In this document: positions 6,955 to 11,035 of the stretch, one piece after another | How the letters are laid out: each line of letters opens with the position of its first letter | Numbering within the stretch: the stretch's first letter is position 1 | Origin: Bacteroidota bacterium | Lineage (GTDB): Bacteria > Bacteroidota > Bacteroidia > 2-12-FULL-35-15 | Direction: 5' to 3' | Length of the DNA: 11,035 nucleotides | NCBI GenBank assembly: GCA_026391935.1 | Contig: JAPLDC010000475.1 | Coordinates: forward strand, 1 to 11,035 | Program-made: the position numbers and the translations under genes | Notes under the pieces: model-generated | What the model saw: only the letters and a program-made list of their open reading frames with translations | Database searches by the model: none | What the model was told of the DNA's origin: nothing

Positions 6955-8544
6955 TTATTTTATTTCAATTGAGAAAAGCATATTTTTTTTCTTTTTACGC
7001 TCAACGGCAACAAGATTATTTTTTTTGCCATCTACAAAATTTCGCATATATAAATTGGTTTCAAATTGATTTGCTTCACCTAAATTATATTTAGTGATCT
7101 CACCTTTTTCATTGATATCAACGGCTGCAATAAAACCACCCATACGACTCTGATGCACTTTTGGAGCTTCATTTTCTTTTAAGGAAAAATTATCAATATG
7201 ATCTAAATAAAATATGTGTATATGGTTTCCTTTTACGGCAGATGAAATAGAAATTCCGACACCGGCAGCGCTTGCTTCGTGTTGAGATTTTGGAATCTTT
7301 TTTATCCAAGCCAAATTACCGGCAGGGTCTATACTGAAAATAACCAGATCTCTTGCATACGTATTATACGTTGTATGAGTTGTTTTTCCATCATAATATG
7401 TACTTACAACAGTAAAATAAATTTCGGAAACAATCACTGTTGAGCCATTTTCCAAAAAATGTATTTTTTGTATTTTTAAATCATTGATACCAAGATCCCG
7501 TTTTTCATTCCCCTCATTTTTCTTTTCTTTTTTCTCTAATTTTTCTTTTTGTCTGTCGGTCATAAAAGATTTAATAAGATCAGAAGGAATCTCATAATAG
7601 CCACCACCTAATTTTGCAAATTTCCCACTAGCAGCATCTAATTTTACCATAAAAGCACCATCAATAGAAGGATTTCCTTTTTTTGAATAAAATCCGGCAA
7701 CAACAATATTGTTTGATTTGTCTTCGTATAAGTAGGTACTTTTAGGAGTATAATCATCAATTTTTAGTTCAATAATTTTAGGATCCTTTTTATCTTTACT
7801 ATAAACTAAGATCTCAAAATGACTTCCGCCATCTCTACCTTCTGCATCAGTAACACTAATTAAATAATACAATTTGCCATCATTGGAAACTTGATAATCG
7901 ATAGGACTCATTTTTGCCTCTGTATAGGGCATTTCATATTCCCCACCCCAAATTTGCTTCATATTTTCATCAAACATATAAAAGCCAAATTCCTGTTTAT
8001 TTAATACATCACGTTTTTCTCTATTAAAAAGATTGTAAGAATAAAACAATTTTGTTTTGTCATTTGATGTTGAGGCAGAATAGCCGTAACCACCATATAT
8101 GATGCCTCTTGATGACTGAAACAATTTTATTGGATCACTTGTAAGTTCTAATGATCCGGGAGAAAATTCAACTGCTGAAATACCTTCTGTTTTAGTATCT
8201 TTAAATACTTCTCTGACAAAAACGTAGGACTTTTTATTCATCACAACAACTCTGTCAAAATAAGATTTCTTACTAGGAAAAAGTGATTTCACATTTGGGT
8301 TCGAACTTGTATTTAAAGTCAAGTCAGAAGAAAAAAGTTGAAATCCAATCTTATTTAATTTTTCTCCTTTCGCATAGGTCAGCAAAACATCACCATTATT
8401 ATAAGGATTGGTTTGTGACAAAGGCAAGCCTTTCGCACTTTCAAACTCAACCGAATGATCAATTTTGTAAGGACTTTTTTGAGAAAATAAGCAGTTACTA
8501 AACAATATCAAACCGATAAACGAATGGAAAATTTTAGATTTCAT
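6955..8544 (-). CDS. Large exported protein of unknown function, possibly beta-propeller-like
   Basis: A 529-residue protein whose family I cannot name. The signal peptide has a hydrophobic core at about residues 9-20, likely cut after Ser21 before Gln22. Cys18 is preceded by Asn and is not a good lipobox, so lipoprotein processing is unlikely. The mature chain is rich in beta-strand-like segments with blade-like turns (MFDENMKQIWGGEYEMPY, SIDPAGNLAWIKKIPKS, VDINEKGEITKY: 'acidic residue, turn, then W or polar strand'). This resembles repeated propeller blades, an inference from pattern only. A highly charged Lys/Glu insert lies at about 331-353, and the C-terminus carries RKKKKN. It is the first gene of the probable operon that continues into the M48 protease. 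It lies just downstream of a terminator, so a promoter is expected within about 8545-8579; only a weak TATATTG-like box is visible there. Confidence 0.75.
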   Translation of the reverse strand: MKSKIFHSFIGLILFSNCLFSQKSPYKIDHSVEFESAKGLPLSQTNPYNNGDVLLTYAKGEKLNKIGFQLFSSDLTLNTSSNPNVKSLFPSKKSYFDRVVVMNKKSYVFVREVFKDTKTEGISAVEFSPGSLELTSDPIKLFQSSRGIIYGGYGYSASTSNDKTKLFYSYNLFNREKRDVLNKQEFGFYMFDENMKQIWGGEYEMPYTEAKMSPIDYQVSNDGKLYYLISVTDAEGRDGGSHFEILVYSKDKKDPKIIELKIDDYTPKSTYLYEDKSNNIVVAGFYSKKGNPSIDGAFMVKLDAASGKFAKLGGGYYEIPSDLIKSFMTDRQKEKLEKKEKKNEGNEKRDLGINDLKIQKIHFLENGSTVIVSEIYFTVVSTYYDGKTTHTTYNTYARDLVIFSIDPAGNLAWIKKIPKSQHEASAAGVGISISSAVKGNHIHIFYLDHIDNFSLKENEAPKVHQSRMGGFIAAVDINEKGEITKYNLGEANQFETNLYMRNFVDGKKNNLVAVERKKKKNMLFSIEIK

Positions 8545-8570
8545 ATTTTATGTTTTAATTTGACTACAAT

Positions 8571-8609
8571 ATAATAAAAAATCCCGCTTCCAAGACAGGA
8601 AACGGGATT
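8571..8609 (-). terminator. Rho-independent terminator after the 207-aa exported protein gene
   Basis: On the - strand AATCCCG (8609-8603) pairs with CGGGATT (8586-8580), and TTCC (8601-8598) with GGAA (8591-8588). There is one mismatch between the two blocks and a 6-base loop. A T-rich tract TTTTTTATTAT follows (to about 8571). It starts 21 bases after the stop codon at 8630. It separates this gene from the 529-aa protein gene, which begins at 8544. Confidence 0.8.
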
Positions 8610-8629
8610 AATTAAATATGATAAATATT

Positions 8630-9253
8630 CTATTTTTTAGCTTTCATTGCTTTAGCCATTGAGGCTCCAACAGTTTTACCAGCTTTTGCATAGCATTCTT
8701 TAATAGCATTAGAAGGATCAAAATCCCAATCACTTCCACCCATTAATATACCTTGAGCAGTCATAAATCCTTTAGCCATTACTTTACCTGTAGCTGTTTC
8801 AATCCAAGTAATTTCATATTTACAAAATGGATTTTGTTTCATAACCACAGAATTAAAACCAGGTTCCATTACTAACGTTTTTACAACAACAGTATATTTT
8901 GCATCTTTTTGACCTTTTGCAGCAGAAGCATTCGTTTTCCCTTTTAGTAACATTTTATTAATCAATTCATCAAACATTGGTTCGTAAAGGTTCGTTTTAT
9001 TATTGTTCCATTTTTCTGCCCATCGATCTCCTTTTCCTGGTTGTTTTTCATTCCCTTTTGTAACTTTTTCTTTCAAATATTCAGCTTCTTCTTTTTTACC
9101 CACCAGCATACCATCATAATTATACTCAATATTAACCTTTGTTTCTCCGGCAAGGAAAGATAATTTTTTATCTCCTTCAGTCATTTTTTGCGCTTTTACA
9201 GACAAACCCATAACGGATATAAATCCTGCTATCAATAATAATTTTGTTTTCAT
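8630..9253 (-). CDS. Small exported protein of unknown function, monocistronic
   Basis: A 207-residue protein with a standard signal peptide (hydrophobic about residues 5-17), likely cut after Ala21 before Gln22. I do not recognise the family by name. A Lys/Glu-rich segment at about 52-85 includes two Trp residues (RWAEKW). The core KYTVVVKTLVMEPGFN...CKYEITWIETATGKVMAKGFM looks like alternating strands and turns. The C-terminus is a basic Ala/Lys helix ending KAMKAKK. The shape is that of a small periplasmic alpha/beta protein. It has its own -7 promoter box (9282-9289) and a terminator (8571-8609), so it is expected to be transcribed alone. Facing the same way as the envelope operon is its only link to it. 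No function is proposed. Confidence 0.75.
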   Translation of the reverse strand: MKTKLLLIAGFISVMGLSVKAQKMTEGDKKLSFLAGETKVNIEYNYDGMLVGKKEEAEYLKEKVTKGNEKQPGKGDRWAEKWNNNKTNLYEPMFDELINKMLLKGKTNASAAKGQKDAKYTVVVKTLVMEPGFNSVVMKQNPFCKYEITWIETATGKVMAKGFMTAQGILMGGSDWDFDPSNAIKECYAKAGKTVGASMAKAMKAKK

Positions 9254-9281
9254 ATAAATTAGTTTTAGTTAGTACTCCATG

Positions 9282-9289
9282 CAAATATA
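9282..9289 (-). promoter_or_regulatory. Bacteroidota -7 promoter element for the 207-aa exported protein
   Basis: The - strand reads TATATTTG, a full match to TAnnTTTG, 28 bases before the ATG at 9253. This gives an expected leader of about 20 bases. The -33 position (about 9309-9313) reads ATTTT on the - strand, a partial match only. The surrounding 9290-9444 is AT-rich intergenic DNA with no other signal I can support. Confidence 0.6.
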
Positions 9290-9444
9290 TAAGAATAAAA
9301 TTCTAATAAAAATGTTTTTTCGTTGATTAAAAAATCTGATTTGCAAAAAAATCAATATGTAAAGATCATTTTTAGATGCCGCATTTCATTTTTAACGGAA
9401 TTTTGCTTTAAGTATTTCTCCTTCAATAAAAATTAGATCCCTTT

Positions 9445-10731
9445 TCACCTTTTATCAAAGAAAACAACAGGTTTTCTGCTTAACTCAGGAAATTGAATTT
9501 TATTAATAAGCGCAACATCCTCAAACTTTATTTGTGGTGCAACGCGCAATTTTGCTCTGAAATGATCAAGGATTATTTTTTCGAAATTTTCCGGAATAGC
9601 TTTACAGCCAATACGAATTAGGATTTCATCGGTGCCGATATCATTGGTGAAAACTTCCACAATATAATTTGTCACCCCTTCAATATTATTTAAGATATCG
9701 TATAAGGCAGGCGGATAAAGTGTTGTACCTTTATATTTGATCATTTGTTTCCTGCGGCCAACGATTGGTCCCAAACGAATAGTTGTAAGTCCGCAGCTGC
9801 AAGGCTCAGAATAATGTGAGCAGAGATCGCCTGTTTTAAAACGCAACAAAGGCATTCCCTCAACTCCTAAAGTAGTGATGGTTACTTCTCCCGCTTCGCC
9901 ATCCGAAACAGGATTATTGTCTTCATCCAAAAATTCCACAATTACCAATTCGGGGTGATGATGACCACCTTTCCCGGCAGCACATTCGGTAAAGGCAGCA
10001 CTCATTTCGGTACTTGCATAAGTTGAATACAATTTAATATCCCATTTATCTTTTATCCGCTGACCGAGTGTTGTTAAACTGAAATCCTCGTTTCTTAAGG
10101 CTTCTCCGATGCAGATGGCTTTATTGATTGACGTATTTTTATAATCAATTCCATTTGCCTCAGCATATTCGATCAATTTCAATAAAAAAGAAGGAACAGT
10201 TACAAAAGCAGTCGGATTTATCCGTTTGATCGTGTCCCATTGTAATTCGGGAATTCCACCACCAACACGAACTACAGCTGCACCAAGTTTTCTTATCCCC
10301 AAAAAATAAGCCAATCCTGCCATAAAACGTTTATCAAGCGTGGTCATCAATTGGAAAATATCATCACTTGTAGAATCGGCACATTCAAAGGAAATACATT
10401 CATTATAGGCAAGCCTATCCAGATCTTTATCTGTCATCGGAAATAAAACCGGATCTCCTAATGTACCTGAGGTAGTGATATAATCAATTATTTTACTTGG
10501 AGGTACACAAATAAAATCATCATTATGATTTTGAATATCGTCTTTTGTAGTAACCGGAATTTGTTGTAAATCTTCTAACGTTTTTATTTTAGAAATATCG
10601 ATGTTATGTTTCTTAAATAATTCGGAATAGAATTTTGATCGTTCAGAAATATATTGAAACAAAGCCGGCAACTTTGCCTCTTGGTGTTTCTTCTGTTCTG
10701 ACAATGATTTTGTTTCTATCTCCGGGATCAT
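9445..10731 (-). CDS. Phenylacetate-CoA-ligase-family (PaaK-like) aryl-acid adenylating enzyme
   Basis: A 428-residue ANL-superfamily enzyme of PaaK type, the family's usual length. The ATP loop TTSGTLGDP is at residues 86-94. The A5 motif YASTE is at 238-242, A7 RFKTGD at 297-302, and the A8 hinge GRRKQMIKYKG at 325-335. A C-terminal catalytic-lysine region sits around Lys420 (ELSRKPVVFFDKR). Cys250, His257-259, Cys311 and Cys313 form a cluster resembling the metal-binding Cys/His set of PaaK relatives. The reaction is expected to be ATP-dependent activation of an aromatic acid to the acyl-AMP and transfer to CoA or to a carrier-protein phosphopantetheine. The AcpS-type gene directly upstream on the same strand favours carrier-protein chemistry. 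A cinnamate/4-coumarate-like starter for a flexirubin-type pigment is the best guess, but substrate is not shown. No terminator is evident after the TGA at 9447-9445. Confidence 0.85.
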   Translation of the reverse strand: MIPEIETKSLSEQKKHQEAKLPALFQYISERSKFYSELFKKHNIDISKIKTLEDLQQIPVTTKDDIQNHNDDFICVPPSKIIDYITTSGTLGDPVLFPMTDKDLDRLAYNECISFECADSTSDDIFQLMTTLDKRFMAGLAYFLGIRKLGAAVVRVGGGIPELQWDTIKRINPTAFVTVPSFLLKLIEYAEANGIDYKNTSINKAICIGEALRNEDFSLTTLGQRIKDKWDIKLYSTYASTEMSAAFTECAAGKGGHHHPELVIVEFLDEDNNPVSDGEAGEVTITTLGVEGMPLLRFKTGDLCSHYSEPCSCGLTTIRLGPIVGRRKQMIKYKGTTLYPPALYDILNNIEGVTNYIVEVFTNDIGTDEILIRIGCKAIPENFEKIILDHFRAKLRVAPQIKFEDVALINKIQFPELSRKPVVFFDKR

Positions 10732-10736
10732 ACTAA

Positions 10737-10919
10737 TAGTTCAAAGTTTAAAGTTTAAAGTATTATCAATGCTTATTTGGAACGCTAATCTTTTAGATTA
10801 AAAATAATTTCTTTTATTATGATATACTAAATACCCCTAACCCCTCTCAAGAGGGGAATGAATTCTGCTACGATATTATCTATCACTACCTACAACTTTC
10901 TAAATTAAACTTTGAACTA
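10737..10919. repeat. Intergenic element with 15-bp terminal inverted repeats
   Basis: TAGTTCAAAGTTTAA at 10737-10751 is the exact reverse complement of TTAAACTTTGAACTA at 10905-10919. The 183-bp element fills the space between AcpS and the ligase gene. The right arm contains the AcpS stop codon (10917-10919), and the left arm ends 5 bases before the ligase start codon. Next to the left arm the unit AAAGTTT recurs, giving a short 7-bp tandem. Inside are a 6-bp hairpin TAATCT/AGATTA (10786-10800) and the GC-rich palindrome at 10841-10856. No reading frame and no flanking target duplication are seen. It could be a non-autonomous repeat or a structured intercistronic mRNA segment; phylum-typical intergenic repeat words are also possible. 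Confidence 0.6.
10841..10856. repeat. GC-rich perfect palindrome, possible weak terminator or RNA-processing hairpin
   Basis: CCCCTCT (10841-10847) pairs perfectly with AGAGGGG (10850-10856) across a 2-base centre. The preceding ACCCCTAA offers an alternative partner for the GGGG. It stands out against very AT-rich surroundings. On the - strand the hairpin follows the AcpS stop by about 60 bases and is followed by TTAGGGGTATTT rather than a clean T run, so termination would be weak. Similar CCCCTAACCCC...GGGG palindromes are, from memory, common between genes in Bacteroidota. Confidence 0.6.
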
Positions 10920-11035
10920 GCCTTCGAGTACAACCGTTGCCATTGCAAAATCTTTCACATGCGATAATGAAACATGAATGCTCTTGTCTTCCAGGGGAAT
11001 CTCGTGGAGTTCTACCAAATGTTTCAGATTGGAGC
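10917..11035 (-). CDS. acpS: AcpS-type 4'-phosphopantetheinyl transferase, C-terminal end (partial, runs off the window)
   Basis: Only the last 38 codons and the TAG stop (10919-10917) are present; the 5' part lies beyond 11035. The reading contains IHVSLSHVKDFAMATVVLE, the characteristic final strand-turn-strand of AcpS-family holo-ACP synthases (pattern hHVSLSH...A.A.VVLE). The enzyme moves phosphopantetheine from CoA to the conserved Ser of an acyl carrier protein. The N-terminal catalytic Asp and the Glu of the WxxKEA-like motif are outside the window, so activity cannot be judged. It is codirectional with the aryl-acid ligase, with 185 bases between them occupied by the inverted-repeat element. 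It could be the housekeeping acpS or a pathway-dedicated copy; the ligase neighbour favours the latter (inference). Confidence 0.75.
   Translation of the reverse strand, partial: SNLKHLVELHEIPLEDKSIHVSLSHVKDFAMATVVLEG

Noticed and set aside
8545..8579. Promoter for the 529-aa exported protein gene
   Set aside because: One is expected here, but the best box (TATATTG) lacks one T of the consensus and has no matching -33, so it is not annotated.
10742..10770. ATTG...AAACTTTG as a promoter for the ligase gene
   Set aside because: The -7 match lacks its first T, the spacer is 17 bases, and it would leave a leader of only a few bases. It is better explained as part of the inverted-repeat arm.

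Overview
The window looks like chromosome from a member of the Bacteroidota. The DNA is AT-rich with poor Shine-Dalgarno sites. There are -7 elements of the TAnnTTTG type, best at 9282-9289. Five proteins carry Sec signal peptides whose predicted cleavage is followed directly by Gln, the 'Q-rule' known for signal peptidase I substrates of this phylum. I see no rRNA, tRNA, CRISPR array, transposase or phage gene.

Left part (1-2984, + strand): a flavin-dependent halogenase-like protein (105-1364), a clear intrinsic terminator, then a CrtI/phytoene-desaturase-type FAD oxidoreductase (1452-2984). Right part (9445-11035, - strand): a phenylacetate-CoA-ligase-family adenylating enzyme and, upstream of it at the window edge, the C-terminal end of an AcpS-type phosphopantetheinyl transferase. 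Aryl-acid activation, carrier-protein priming, a halogenase and a polyene-type oxidoreductase together fit aryl-polyene/flexirubin-type pigment synthesis. This is an inference, because no ketosynthase, acyl carrier protein or DarA/DarB gene lies inside the window.

Middle part (3078-9253, - strand): a block of secreted or envelope proteins. In transcription order they are a 207-aa exported protein with its own promoter and terminator (8630-9253), a 529-aa exported protein (6955-8544), an M48 zinc metalloprotease (5649-6914) whose C-terminal half continues in another frame (4684-5679), and two tandem paralogous outer-membrane-barrel-like proteins (3882-4682 and 3078-3878). The last four reading frames are nearly contiguous (31-nt overlap, then 1-nt and 3-nt gaps) and probably form one operon. 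The M48 gene appears broken by a single-base frameshift near 5685; restoring one base would give one protein of about 743 residues.

Between AcpS and the ligase, the whole intergenic space is filled by an element with 15-bp inverted ends and an internal GC-rich palindrome (10737-10919). The points most worth checking are the M48 frameshift, the uncharacterised protease/barrel/exported-protein operon, the halogenase, and why this envelope block sits between two groups of pigment-type genes.
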